From: Bradyrhizobiaceae bacterium
GTDB taxonomy: Bacteria > Pseudomonadota > Alphaproteobacteria > Rhizobiales > Xanthobacteraceae
Assembly: GCA_020853885.1 (NCBI GenBank)
Contig: JADYXZ010000004.1
Coordinates: 1-64,000 of the forward strand
Reading direction: 5' to 3'
Length of the DNA: 64,000 nt
Shown: piece by piece, positions 9,901-21,503 of the stretch
How positions within the stretch are numbered: position 1 is the first letter of the stretch
Layout of the letters: each line of letters starts with the position of its first letter
The notes under the pieces: generated by a model
The model's database searches: none
The model's input: only the letters and a program-made list of their open reading frames with translations
Told to the model about the DNA's origin: nothing
Position numbers and translations under genes: made by a program

Positions 9901-10371
9901 ATGACCGAAACGAAGGACAGTGCCAACGCCATCGTCCGTCCGCCGATCGTTCTCCTGCTCGTGATCGCGGCGGGTCTGGCGCTTCACTGGTTTTATCCTT
10001 TGCGCTGGCTGCCGGCGAACATGCCAAGCGGCTGGATCGGCGCCGCCATATTCGCGCTCGGCCTCGCGCTCTTCATCTGGGCGATCGTCACATTCCGCAG
10101 CGCAGGCACCCCGGTGCAGGGCAGCCAGCCGACGACGGCGATCGTCACGGGCGGCCCCTACGGGTTCTCGCGCAATCCCATCTATCTCGCGATGTTCACG
10201 GGGCTCGCCGGCATCGCGGTCGGCTTCGACACATTATGGGTTCTCGCCGGACTGATCGCGTTCTATTTCGTGCTCCGCTACGGCGTCGTCGCCCGCGAGG
10301 AAGCCTATCTCGAACGCAAGTTCGGCAGCGTCTATCTCGACTACAAATCCCGCGTCCGCCGTTGGCTGTGA
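9901..10371 (+). CDS. Isoprenylcysteine methyltransferase-like (ICMT/PEMT family) membrane protein
   Basis: 156 aa integral membrane protein with four hydrophobic segments (about residues 14-33, 42-64, 97-118 and 120-130). The family signature is TGGPYGFSRNPIYLAM, followed by the C-terminal REEAYLERKFGSVYLDYKSRV, whose E-R-x-F-G-x-Y pattern contributes to SAM binding. Bacterial members methylate unknown small or lipid substrates. It lies 81 bp after carA and 74 bp before the dioxygenase gene, all on the same strand. The physiological substrate cannot be inferred from context. Confidence 0.82.
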   Translation: MTETKDSANAIVRPPIVLLLVIAAGLALHWFYPLRWLPANMPSGWIGAAIFALGLALFIWAIVTFRSAGTPVQGSQPTTAIVTGGPYGFSRNPIYLAMFTGLAGIAVGFDTLWVLAGLIAFYFVLRYGVVAREEAYLERKFGSVYLDYKSRVRRWL

Positions 10372-10445
10372 CGTGAGGGCTGGCGGTCATCGCGCGCAGG
10401 CGCGATAGTCGGGCGTCAGCACACCTCGGCAGAAGGAGGCCCGCC

Positions 10446-11408
10446 ATGCCCGATGCCGGCAAGCCGTTCGGCGGCATTCACCACGTCACCGCGCTTGCAT
10501 CGGACCCGATGCGCAACGTCGTGTTCTACACGCAAGTGCTCGGCCTGCGGCTGGTGAAGCGCACGGTCAATTTCGACGATCCGAACACCTGGCATCTCTA
10601 TTACGGCGACGGTGCCGGCGGGCCGGGCACGATCCTCACCTTCTTTCCATTCCCCGGACTGCCGGCGGGACGGCACGGCAACGGGCAGGCGGTGGAGACC
10701 GCGTTTCTCGTGCGTCCGGCTTCGCTCTCCTTCTGGATCGACCGGCTGGTGACGCAGCGGATCGAATTCGAGGGACCGACGGAGCGGTTCGGGCAGAAGG
10801 TGATCCGCTTCCGCGATCCGGACGGCCTGCAGATCGAGATCGTCGCCGACGCGAAGGCCAAAGTCGCCGCCGGCTGGGACGGCATGCCGGTGCCGGCGGA
10901 GCACGCGCTCGCCGGCTTCCACAGCGTGACGCTCTGGGAGCAGGGCTACGAGCGGACGGCGCAGATTCTGACGGAGGCGCTCGGCTTCCGCACTGCCGGC
11001 GAGGAAGGCAGCCGCTTCCGCTTCGTGTCCGGCCGCGGCGACGGCACGCCCGGGCACATCGTCGACATCCGCTGCTCGCCGGATTTCTGGCGCGGCGCGC
11101 CGGGCGCGGGCACGGTGCATCATGTCGCCTTCCGTGCCGCCGACGATGCCGAGGAGTTGCAGACGCGCGAGCGGCTCGCGGCTGCGGGACAGAACGTGAC
11201 GCCGGTGCTCGACCGGAAATACTTCCGCTCCATCTATTTCCGCGAGCCGGGTGGCGTCCTGTTCGAAGTGGCGACCGATCCGCCGGGCTTTGCCGTCGAC
11301 GAGCCGGCGGCAAGCCTCGGCGGCAAGCTGCAACTGCCGCGCTGGCTCGAGCCGCGGCGGGACGAGATCGCGGCCAAGCTTCCGGAGCTCGCGCCGGAAG
11401 CGGGCTGA
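10446..11408 (+). CDS. VOC ring-cleaving dioxygenase, PcpA/MhqO-like
   Basis: 320 aa with two tandem VOC modules. The predicted 2-His-1-Glu iron site is complete: His12/13 in FGGIHHVTA, His225/226 in AGTVHHVAFRA and Glu274 in GVLFEVATDPPG. This spacing matches hydroquinone 1,2-dioxygenases such as PcpA and the MhqO/MhqA proteins, which open para-dihydroxy aromatic rings. An AGAAGGAGG ribosome site lies just upstream. The next gene starts 19 bp later. In other bacteria such genes are induced by quinone stress; no regulator is adjacent here. Confidence 0.85.
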   Translation: MPDAGKPFGGIHHVTALASDPMRNVVFYTQVLGLRLVKRTVNFDDPNTWHLYYGDGAGGPGTILTFFPFPGLPAGRHGNGQAVETAFLVRPASLSFWIDRLVTQRIEFEGPTERFGQKVIRFRDPDGLQIEIVADAKAKVAAGWDGMPVPAEHALAGFHSVTLWEQGYERTAQILTEALGFRTAGEEGSRFRFVSGRGDGTPGHIVDIRCSPDFWRGAPGAGTVHHVAFRAADDAEELQTRERLAAAGQNVTPVLDRKYFRSIYFREPGGVLFEVATDPPGFAVDEPAASLGGKLQLPRWLEPRRDEIAAKLPELAPEAG

Positions 11409-11427
11409 GGCTTGAGGGCGCGACGGC

Positions 11428-11943
11428 ATGCCCGACGACGATTATTTCAAGTCGATCGCGGAGCTGTTCGAGCTGAACGAGGAGGCGTGGGCGCGCCACG
11501 CCAACCCGTGGAGCGTGTGGACGCGCATCGCGACGTGGCCGGCGCTCATGCTGGCGCTCTGGAGCTTTCACTGGTGGGGCGCGTGGTCGCTGTTGCCGCT
11601 CGGCGTGGCGACCGGCTGGCTCGTGCTCAATCCGTATGCCTTTCCGCCGCCCGCCTCGACGCAAAGCTGGGCGTCGCGCGCAGTGATGGGCGAGCGCGTC
11701 TATCTCCTGCGCGAGCGGCATCCGATCCCGCTCGAGCACGCGAACGCGGTGCGGCTTGTCAGCCTCGGGCCGGCAATCGGCGGGCTCCTGTTCGCAGCGG
11801 GGCTGCTCACGGCGGAGCCGGCGGCCGGCCTCGCCGGCGCCGGTGTGCTCGTGATCAGCAAGCTCTGGCTCCTCGACCGCATGGCCTGGCTCTACGACGC
11901 CATGAAGGACGAAGTGCCGGAATACGCGGGCTGGCTGCGTTAG
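11428..11943 (+). CDS. Small membrane protein, DUF6653-like
   Basis: 171 aa protein of unknown function. It opens with a soluble LFELNEEAWARHANPWSVWTR motif. Hydrophobic segments follow at about residues 37-52, 54-72 and 109-128, and a conserved-looking LNPYAFPPP and MGERVYLLRERHPIP lie in between. The ARHANPWS and NP-F-P motifs recall DUF6653; this is from memory and not certain. It is closely spaced after the dioxygenase gene (19 bp). A short palindrome and a terminator-like hairpin follow before carB. Confidence 0.65.
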   Translation: MPDDDYFKSIAELFELNEEAWARHANPWSVWTRIATWPALMLALWSFHWWGAWSLLPLGVATGWLVLNPYAFPPPASTQSWASRAVMGERVYLLRERHPIPLEHANAVRLVSLGPAIGGLLFAAGLLTAEPAAGLAGAGVLVISKLWLLDRMAWLYDAMKDEVPEYAGWLR

Positions 11944-12081
11944 ACGGGAACCGGCGGTCGGGCGCAATTGCTTGAAGTGTATAGGAAAGCCGTTGCCCTT
12001 CCGCCGGCGGCGAATCTGGTCTAGGACAACCCCGCCGCGGCGGGCTTTCATGCTTTGAAGAATCCGCGAGGGGGCGGGGAA

Positions 12082-12108
12082 GGACGCGCGTTCGCGCGGC
12101 CTTTTTTT
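12082..12108 (+). terminator. Terminator-like hairpin in the carB leader
   Basis: GG-a-CGCG-loop-CGCG-g-CC (12082-12101) is followed by seven T residues (12102-12108), only 19 bp before the carB ATG. A further palindrome CCCGCCGCGGCGGG followed by CTTT ends near 12048. Either this ends transcription of the upstream gene, or it is an attenuator that carB transcripts must pass, since no promoter fits in the remaining 19 bp. Confidence 0.6.
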
Positions 12109-12127
12109 ATGTGCCTAAAGCGAGACG

Positions 12128-15397
<3,270 letters not shown>

Positions 15398-15532
15398 TTC
15401 GTTTTTCCCGGCGCCGGCGGCGGGTGTTCGTATTCTGTTCCGCGGTCGCGGCGGCCGGTCAGGTCCGGGCGCGCGACGGCGGATTTTGCTGACTCGGCCG
15501 GGTCACGGGCCGGCCGGGTGGGAGAGAAGAAG

Positions 15533-16006
15533 ATGGAGAAGATCCCGATGACGGCTGCGGGCTATGCCGCGCTCGAGGCCGAACTGCGCCACCGCCAGTC
15601 GGTGGAGCGGCCGCGCATCATTCAGCAGATCACCGAGGCGCGCGGCCACGGCGATCTGTCGGAGAATGCCGAGTACCACGCCGCGAAGGAAACGCAGTCG
15701 CTCAACGAGGGCCGCATCGCGGAGCTCGAGGACAAGATCTCGCGTGCGGAAGTGATCGACGTGTCGAAGCTTTCCGGCGACACGATCACGTTCGGCGCCA
15801 CGGTGACGCTCGTCGACGAGGACACCGACGAGAAGAAGGTCTGGCAGATCGTCGGCGAGACGGAAGCCGACGCCAAGGCGGGGCGCATCTCCATCACGTC
15901 GCCGCTCGCGCGCGCGCTGATCGGCAAGAAGAAGGGCGCGTCCGTCGAGGTGATGACGCCGAAGGGCGCGAAGGCCTACGAGGTCCTGAAAGTCGAGTGG
16001 CGCTGA
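15533..16006 (+). CDS. greA: Transcription elongation factor GreA
   Basis: Rescues backtracked RNA polymerase by stimulating transcript cleavage. 157 aa, normal. The N-terminal coiled coil (residues 1-75) carries the acidic tip motif [13 protein letters not shown] that reaches into the active site. The C-terminal FKBP-like domain has [11 protein letters not shown] and [13 protein letters not shown]. The start was chosen at [14 protein letters not shown] with an AGAGAAGAAG ribosome site; a GTG five codons up is less likely. It follows carB and precedes an unrelated permease gene by 97 bp. Confidence 0.97.
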   Translation: MEKIPMTAAGYAALEAELRHRQSVERPRIIQQITEARGHGDLSENAEYHAAKETQSLNEGRIAELEDKISRAEVIDVSKLSGDTITFGATVTLVDEDTDEKKVWQIVGETEADAKAGRISITSPLARALIGKKKGASVEVMTPKGAKAYEVLKVEWR

Positions 16007-16103
16007 GCCGGCCTTCTCGCCGCCAATCCTATTGAAAGCACACCGCGGCGGGCGTTGGCCTGCGGCGCTGGCGGTCCGCCTGCGGGCGTGACAGCCTTTC
16101 TCC

Positions 16104-17153
16104 ATGGCAGGGCGGGATAGCGATCCTCGATCCGGTGGCGGCCGCGGCGGGAGTGCGGCCGGGCCCGGCTGGGGGACCGTGCTCCTGATCGCCGGCGCGG
16201 CCGCGGCGCTCTTGCTGCTGATGCCGGCGGCGCTCGGGGCGTTCCCGCTTCTCATCCTCAGCCAGATGCTGATCTATGCGATCGCCTGCCTCGGCCTCAA
16301 TCTGCTGTACGGGACGGCGGGGTCGCTGTCGCTCGGGCATGCCGCCTATTTCGGCGTGGCGGCCTATGCCGGCGCCTTCCTCTATCGTTTCTACTTCGTC
16401 GATTCGCTCGAGCTCTATCTGCTGTGCGGCGTCGCCATCTCGACGGCGCTTGCGGCCGCGGTCGGCTATCTCTGCGCGCGCTCGACCAGGGTCTTCTTCG
16501 CGATCCTGACGCTCGCCTTCGGCATGGTGGTGCATTCCCTGTTCATCGACGGCGCCGTGTTCATGCTGTTCGGCGGATTCGGCTGGGCGCTCTATCTGCT
16601 GGGCGAGGGCTCGATGTACATCCCGCGCTTTCCCATTCTTGGCGTCGAGTATTCGCCGCAGGATTTCGCTTCCGCGTTCTACAAGGTGATCGTGGCCGCG
16701 TTCGTGCTCACGGCGCTCGTGCTGTGGCGGATCGGCGCCTCGCCCTTCGGCCAGGCGTTGCGCGCCATCCGCGAGAACGAGACGCGGGCGGCCTTCATCG
16801 GCATTCCGGTGTGGCAATATCGCTGGCACGCCTTCATCATCTCCGGCTTCTTCGTCGCGTTCGCTGGCGGCCTCTATGGGCAGCTTGCCCGGCAGATCAC
16901 CCCCGACCAGCTGCACTGGCTGTTCTCGGCGCAGTTGATCGTCGCGATCGTGCTGGGCGGGTCGCGGCATTTCCTCGGACCGGTGCTCGGCGCCTTCGCC
17001 TTCGTTTGGCTCGAAGAGCTGACGGCGCGCTGGGCGTTCGGGCGCTACGCGCTGTTCGGCCTCCTGCTCATCCTCGTCCTGTTCTTCTTCCAGGGCGGCA
17101 TGGCCGGCGGGCTTGCGCGCCTGCTGGACAAGGTAAGAAAGGAGCCGGGCTGA
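16104..17153 (+). CDS. Branched-chain amino acid ABC transporter permease, LivM type (orphan)
   Basis: 349 aa inner-membrane permease with about nine hydrophobic segments. The family marker LGLNLLYGTAGSLSLGHAAYFG (residues 61-82) and the cytoplasmic EAA-like loop LRAIRENETRAAFIGIPV (about 214-231) are intact. LivM works with LivH, the ATPases LivG and LivF, and a binding protein to import branched-chain amino acids or related compounds such as urea and aromatic acids. None of these partners lies within several kb on either side. A short Gly-rich N-terminal tail precedes the first membrane segment. Function as an importer component is inferred. Confidence 0.85.
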   Translation: MAGRDSDPRSGGGRGGSAAGPGWGTVLLIAGAAAALLLLMPAALGAFPLLILSQMLIYAIACLGLNLLYGTAGSLSLGHAAYFGVAAYAGAFLYRFYFVDSLELYLLCGVAISTALAAAVGYLCARSTRVFFAILTLAFGMVVHSLFIDGAVFMLFGGFGWALYLLGEGSMYIPRFPILGVEYSPQDFASAFYKVIVAAFVLTALVLWRIGASPFGQALRAIRENETRAAFIGIPVWQYRWHAFIISGFFVAFAGGLYGQLARQITPDQLHWLFSAQLIVAIVLGGSRHFLGPVLGAFAFVWLEELTARWAFGRYALFGLLLILVLFFFQGGMAGGLARLLDKVRKEPG

Positions 17154-17231
17154 ATGCGCATCGGCCGCTGCCTTTGCCGCTTTTCAGCCGCCGTTTGGGC
17201 ACAGGGTTGGTTTTTCTCGGCGAGGTCAGCG

Positions 17232-17711
17232 ATGAACCGACGTATCTTTCTGCATGGCGTGATCACCGTGCTGGCCGGCGTGCCGCTGGCGCGGCTGACG
17301 GGCGAGACGGCTTGGGCGCAAGCGCCGGCGCGCTACAGCCGCATCGTCGTCGATACCAAACCGCTGGAGCAGCGCGGAGGCAGCTACAGCGCTTCGATCA
17401 TCCGGCCGCAATTGCAGGCGGCGCTGCAGCGCGAATTCGCGGGCTCGATCGGCCGCGGCGGTCCGGTCCTGACCGTGCGCGTGAACACGGTGCTTCTGAA
17501 CGGGGCGCCGGCCGGCGGTCGCCGCGATGGGGGCGGGCCAGTGTCCGACTATCTGGAAGCGGAAGTGACGACCGGGACCCTGCATTTCCCGTTGCTGGTC
17601 ACGCAGGACGCGTTGACGGCGGGCGGAGCGTCGTATCTGCCGGGCTACGAGGAACGCCGGCTGCGCGCGCTTGCCGACAGCCTCGCGAGCTGGGTGCGGC
17701 GGCGGGTCTGA
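17232..17711 (+). CDS. Hypothetical exported protein with twin-Arg-like leader
   Basis: 159 aa, not recognised. The N-terminus MNRRIFLHGVITVLAGVPLA has an RR pair and a hydrophobic core, and AWAQAPARY is a plausible signal-peptidase site (after about residue 31). The mature part is small and mixed alpha/beta, with a Gly-rich loop near APAGGRRDGGG. The start at 17232 is chosen for the GAGG ribosome site 6 bp upstream. An in-frame ATG 26 codons earlier is adjacent to the livM stop but has no ribosome site. It is convergent with the Lrp gene (10 bp). No function can be proposed. Confidence 0.65.
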   Translation: MNRRIFLHGVITVLAGVPLARLTGETAWAQAPARYSRIVVDTKPLEQRGGSYSASIIRPQLQAALQREFAGSIGRGGPVLTVRVNTVLLNGAPAGGRRDGGGPVSDYLEAEVTTGTLHFPLLVTQDALTAGGASYLPGYEERRLRALADSLASWVRRRV

Positions 17712-17721
17712 CGGCGGCCTT

Positions 17722-18207
17722 TCAAGCCGGCGACTGGCCGAGCTCCAGCGGCACCATCGCTTCGTCTTTCGAGCGGCGCAAGGTGAGCGCGGTCTTCACG
17801 TTGCGGACGTTCGGTGCGGCGGTGAGCTCGGAGACGAATTTCTGAAACGTCGCGAGGTCGGGCGCCACGCACTTCAGGATGAAGTCCACCTCGCCCGAGA
17901 GCATCCAGCATTCGCGCACGATCGGCCAGCCGCGCACGCGCTCCTCGAAGGCGGCGAGGTCGGTCTCGGCCTGGCTGACGAGATGCACCATGGCAAAAAC
18001 CGTCACGTCGAAGCCGAGCATCTTCTCGTCGAGCAGGGCGCGATAGCCGCGGATGATTCCGGCTTCCTCCAGCGCGCGCATGCGGCGCAGGCACGGCGGC
18101 GCCGAGATGCCCACGCGGCGCGACAGCTCGACGTTCGTTATGCGACCATCGCGCTGCAACTCGTCGAGGATTTTCCAGTCGATGGAGTCGAGACGGCTGC
18201 GCATCAC
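17722..18207 (-). CDS. Lrp/AsnC-family transcriptional regulator
   Basis: 161 aa feast/famine regulator. The N-terminal HTH domain reads LDSIDWKILDELQRDGRITNV with recognition helix VGISAPPCLRRMRALEEAGI. The C-terminal RAM effector domain includes LLDEKMLGFDVTVFAMVHLV and CWMLSGEVDFILKCVAPDL, which binds an amino acid between subunits. It is divergent from trxB across 291 bp that contain GTCCCA-N10-TGGGAC near 18226-18247 but no other evident feature. A position next to trxB and greA recurs in Hyphomicrobiales. The target regulon is unknown. Confidence 0.93.
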   Translation of the reverse strand: MMRSRLDSIDWKILDELQRDGRITNVELSRRVGISAPPCLRRMRALEEAGIIRGYRALLDEKMLGFDVTVFAMVHLVSQAETDLAAFEERVRGWPIVRECWMLSGEVDFILKCVAPDLATFQKFVSELTAAPNVRNVKTALTLRRSKDEAMVPLELGQSPA

Positions 18208-18498
18208 GAAATCCTCGTTTCGTCCCGTCCCAGCGGGCGCGGTGGGACGCTAGTCGCGCCGTGCCTAGCGCGCAAGCCGCGGGAATCCCGGCGTGGGCCG
18301 GCCGATGCCGTGGTGCGAACGGACAGCCACCGGCCGCGGGCAGGCGAAAATCCGGACCATGGTGTCGCAGAGTGACGACACCGTGAATTGGGGAATAGCC
18401 GCCGAATCTGGCACCAGCGACGTTCGGACCGATTTGCACGAAGGCGTCCGGCGCGCCATATCTAGCGTTCTGTTTGGTGCTGCCGTACGAGGTTTCCA

Positions 18499-19467
18499 AT
18501 GGCAAGCGAGCATGTCCGCGTGGTCATCATCGGCTCCGGCCCGGCCGGCTATACCGCCGCGATCTACGCGGCGCGGGCGATGCTGGAGCCCCTCATGATC
18601 GCCGGCTCGCAGCCGGGCGGGCAGCTCACCATCACCACCGACGTCGAGAATTATCCGGGCTTCGCCGAAGCCATCCAGGGCCCGTGGCTGATGGAGCAGA
18701 TGCGCGAGCAGGCGACCCACATGGGCACGCGGATCATCTCGGATCATGTGAGCAAGCTCGATCTGTCGCAGCGGCCGTTCCGGCTCGAGTGCGAGTCGGG
18801 CGCCACGTTCACGGCCGACGCCGTGATTCTCTCAACCGGCGCGCAGGCGAAGTGGCTCGAGCTTCCGTCGGAAGAGAAATTCCGCGGCTTCGGCCTGTCG
18901 GCTTGCGCCACCTGCGACGGGTTCTTCTTCCGCGGCAAGGAAGTGGCCGTGATCGGCGGCGGCAACAGCGCGGTCGAAGAGGCGCTGTTCCTCACCAACT
19001 TCGCTTCCAAGGTGACCGTCGTGCACCGGCGCGATTCGTTCCGCGCGGAAAAGATCATGCAGGACAGGCTGTTCAAGAATCCGAAGATCGAGGTGATCTG
19101 GGATCATCAGGTGGTGGATTATTTCGGCTCGGACGATCCGACGAAGGTACAGGGAATTCTCATCAAGAACACCAAGACGGGCGCCACCAAGGAGATGAAG
19201 GTCGACGGCGTGTTCATCGCGATCGGGCATCAGCCGGCGACGGAGCTCGTCAAGGAGCAGCTAAAGATGAAGCCGAACGGATACGTCTGGACGGCGCCCG
19301 ATTCGACCGCGACGTCCATCCCCGGCGTGTTCGCCGCCGGCGATGTCACCGACGACGTCTATCGCCAGGCGGTGACGGCCGCGGGCATGGGCTGCATGGC
19401 GGCGCTCGAAGCGGAACGCTTCCTTGCACATGAGGCGTCGGTGCGGACGCAGGCCGCGGCCGAATAA
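18499..19467 (+). CDS. trxB: Thioredoxin reductase
   Basis: FAD enzyme that reduces thioredoxin with NADPH. 322 aa. The N-terminal FAD dinucleotide motif is IIGSGPAGYTAAIYAARA. The redox-active disulfide is Cys136-Ala-Thr-Cys139 in SACATCDGFFFRG. The NADPH motif is VIGGGNSAVEEALFL with the HRRDSFRAEKI helix. The C-terminal FAD motif is GVFAAGDVTDDVYRQA. All catalytic residues are present. lysR follows after 5 bp, so they are co-transcribed. Confidence 0.97.
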   Translation: MASEHVRVVIIGSGPAGYTAAIYAARAMLEPLMIAGSQPGGQLTITTDVENYPGFAEAIQGPWLMEQMREQATHMGTRIISDHVSKLDLSQRPFRLECESGATFTADAVILSTGAQAKWLELPSEEKFRGFGLSACATCDGFFFRGKEVAVIGGGNSAVEEALFLTNFASKVTVVHRRDSFRAEKIMQDRLFKNPKIEVIWDHQVVDYFGSDDPTKVQGILIKNTKTGATKEMKVDGVFIAIGHQPATELVKEQLKMKPNGYVWTAPDSTATSIPGVFAAGDVTDDVYRQAVTAAGMGCMAALEAERFLAHEASVRTQAAAE

Positions 19468-19472
19468 CGTTC

Positions 19473-20363
19473 ATGGACTGGGACAAGCTCAAGGTCTTCC
19501 ATGTCGTCGCCGATGCCGGCAGCTTCACGCATGCGGGCGAGCAGCTCGGGCTGTCGCAGTCGGCGGTGAGCCGGCAGATTTCCGCCCTCGAACAGGAATT
19601 GAAGGTGCCGTTGTTCCACCGGCACGCGCGCGGGCTCATCCTCACCGAGCAGGGCGAGCTCCTGTTCCGGACCGCGCACGAAGTGTTCATGAAGCTCGAG
19701 GCGATGCGCACGATGCTCGCCGACAGCAAGGAACGGCCGAACGGCGAGCTGAAGATCACGACGGCGGTGGGGCTCGGCAGCTACTGGCTGAGTCCGCGGC
19801 TCGGCGAGTTTCTCGACCTCTATCCCGACATCCGGATTCAGCTGCTGCTGTCCGACGAGGAACTGGATCTGTCGATGCGCGAAGCGGACGTGGCGATCCG
19901 GCTGTGGCAGCCGGTGCAGCCGGATCTCATTCAGCGGCGGCTCTTCACGGTGCATTTCCACGCCTACGCGTCGGCGGAATACCTGAAGCGACACGGGCAT
20001 CCGCGCTCGCCGGAAGAGCTCGACAACCACCGGATCCTGCTCGTCGGCGGGCAAGTCCCGCACTACTACCAGCGGCTCAACTGGCTGCGGGAAGCGGGCC
20101 GGCCGGAGAACAGCCCGCGCGAGGCGGCGCTGATCGTCAGCAATGTGATCGGCCTGAAGGCGGCGGCGGAGCACGGCGTCGGCATCGCCACGCTGCCGGA
20201 CTACCTGACCGAGGGCTCCGAAGGTCTCGTGCAATTGTTCGCGGATGCGGAGGCGCCGTCGCTGGAGGCGTATTTCGTCTATCCGCAGGAACTGCGCTCG
20301 GTCGCCCGCGTGCAGGTCTTCCGCGACTTCCTCGTGTCAAAGGCGCAGCGCTGGCAGTATTGA
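19473..20363 (+). CDS. LysR-family transcriptional regulator
   Basis: 296 aa. The N-terminal winged HTH is DKLKVFHVVADAGSFTHAG and LGLSQSAVSRQISALEQELK, with LFHRHARGLILTEQGELLF. The C-terminal periplasmic-binding-like effector domain starts near residue 90 (GELKITTAVGLGSYWLSPRL). It is unusual among LysR genes in lying directly downstream of, and co-oriented with, its neighbour trxB (5 bp gap) rather than divergent. In alphaproteobacteria this pair is conserved, suggesting a thiol-redox role, but the ligand is unknown. A family A repeat follows the stop. Confidence 0.93.
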   Translation: MDWDKLKVFHVVADAGSFTHAGEQLGLSQSAVSRQISALEQELKVPLFHRHARGLILTEQGELLFRTAHEVFMKLEAMRTMLADSKERPNGELKITTAVGLGSYWLSPRLGEFLDLYPDIRIQLLLSDEELDLSMREADVAIRLWQPVQPDLIQRRLFTVHFHAYASAEYLKRHGHPRSPEELDNHRILLVGGQVPHYYQRLNWLREAGRPENSPREAALIVSNVIGLKAAAEHGVGIATLPDYLTEGSEGLVQLFADAEAPSLEAYFVYPQELRSVARVQVFRDFLVSKAQRWQY

Positions 20364-20374
20364 AATGAGATTGA

Positions 20375-20423
20375 CCTCACCCTGAGGAGCGCGGGCAGAG
20401 CCCGCGCGTCTCGAAGGATGAGG
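20375..20423. repeat. REP-like palindrome, family A copy 3
   Basis: 49-bp hairpin from CCTCACCCTGAGGAGC to GCGTCTCGAAGGATGAGG with a GCGGGC-AGA-GCCCGC centre. It has the same sequence family as copies at 8477 and 8538, and sits between the convergent lysR and msrP genes. Confidence 0.85.
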
Positions 20424-20433
20424 CCAACTCGGC

Positions 20434-21399
20434 TCACATATACAGCGGCTCGTTCTCGAGGCCCTTGTAGAGATCGGCGACGAATTCGCCGTAGCCGTTG
20501 AACAGGAGCGTCGGGCGGCGTTGGCCGGTGCCGATGTCCTCCTCGGTCGCCTGGCTCCAGCGCGGATGGTCGACCTTCGGGTTCACGTTCGCCCAGAAAC
20601 CGTACTCGCGGCCCTGCGCTTCTTCCCACAGCCCGACCGGGCGCTTGTCGGTGAAGGTGATGCGCACGATCGACTTGATCGACTTGAAGCCGTACTTCCA
20701 CGGCATCACGATGCGGAGCGGCGCGCCGTGCTGTTTCGGCGCCGGTTTGCCGTAGATGCCGGTGACCATGAAGGCGAGATCGTTCATGGCTTCGGCGACC
20801 GTCATGCCTTCGATATACGGCCACGGATAGAGCGGCATGCGCTGGCCGGGCGCGACGGCGCGATTGAGGAAGGTCTCCATGCGCACGTATTTCGCCGACG
20901 ACAGGGGCTTGGCGAGCTCGACGAGCTTCGCCATCGGGAAGCCGGACCAGGGCACGGCCATGGACCAGGCCTCGACGCAGCGCATGCGATAGAGGCGCTC
21001 TTCCAGCGGCATCCTGCGGAGGAGATCGTCGATGTCGACGGTCATCTCCTTTTCGACCATGCCGTCGAGCTTCACGGTCCAGGGCCGGATCGGCAGCGCC
21101 TGGGCGGCGCGCGCGATGTCCTTGTCGAAACCGAACTCATAGAAATTGTTGTAGTTGGTGACGATCTTTTCCGGCGTCAGCTCGCGATCGAGCGCGTATT
21201 TTTCGTTGCGCTTGACCGGGTAGAGGCTCACCGAAGGATCGGGCAGATCGGCGACGCGTTGCGCGTGCGCAAGCCCGGGCAATGCGCTGGCGGCGAGCGC
21301 GCCGGCGCCGGCAAGCAGCGTGCGGCGATTGAGGTAGATGTGCTCCGGCGTTGCCTGCGACTCCGGAATCTCCCAGCCGCGGCGGCGGATGACGTGCAT
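20434..21399 (-). CDS. msrP: Periplasmic methionine-sulfoxide reductase catalytic subunit MsrP (YedY)
   Basis: Molybdopterin enzyme that repairs oxidised methionine in envelope proteins. 321 aa. A Tat signal is present: NRRTLLAGAGALAASALPGL, cleaved near AHA-QR. Cys141 in RMRCVEAWSMAVPW is the molybdenum ligand. Further family blocks are NNFYEFGFDK, PLYPWPYIEG, HGAPLRIVMPWKYGFKSIK and the C-terminal NGYGEFVADLYKGLENEP. The start at MHVIRRRG is used. The heme membrane partner MsrQ, normally adjacent, is absent; a TetR gene lies upstream instead. Confidence 0.96.
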   Translation of the reverse strand: MHVIRRRGWEIPESQATPEHIYLNRRTLLAGAGALAASALPGLAHAQRVADLPDPSVSLYPVKRNEKYALDRELTPEKIVTNYNNFYEFGFDKDIARAAQALPIRPWTVKLDGMVEKEMTVDIDDLLRRMPLEERLYRMRCVEAWSMAVPWSGFPMAKLVELAKPLSSAKYVRMETFLNRAVAPGQRMPLYPWPYIEGMTVAEAMNDLAFMVTGIYGKPAPKQHGAPLRIVMPWKYGFKSIKSIVRITFTDKRPVGLWEEAQGREYGFWANVNPKVDHPRWSQATEEDIGTGQRRPTLLFNGYGEFVADLYKGLENEPLYM

Positions 21400-21503
21400 T
21401 GTTTTCTCCAAGCCTTTTTCAGCTTGCTCCCGATGGAACGGGAGCTAAGCCCCCGTGCCGGGAAGGGGCAAGTCAACTGCCCGTGCGCGGGCTCTATAGA
21501 GGG

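Noticed and set aside
12049-12057. Leader peptide ATG CTT TGA before carB
   Set aside because: Two codons with no ribosome site; noted only in the attenuator finding and not called as a gene.
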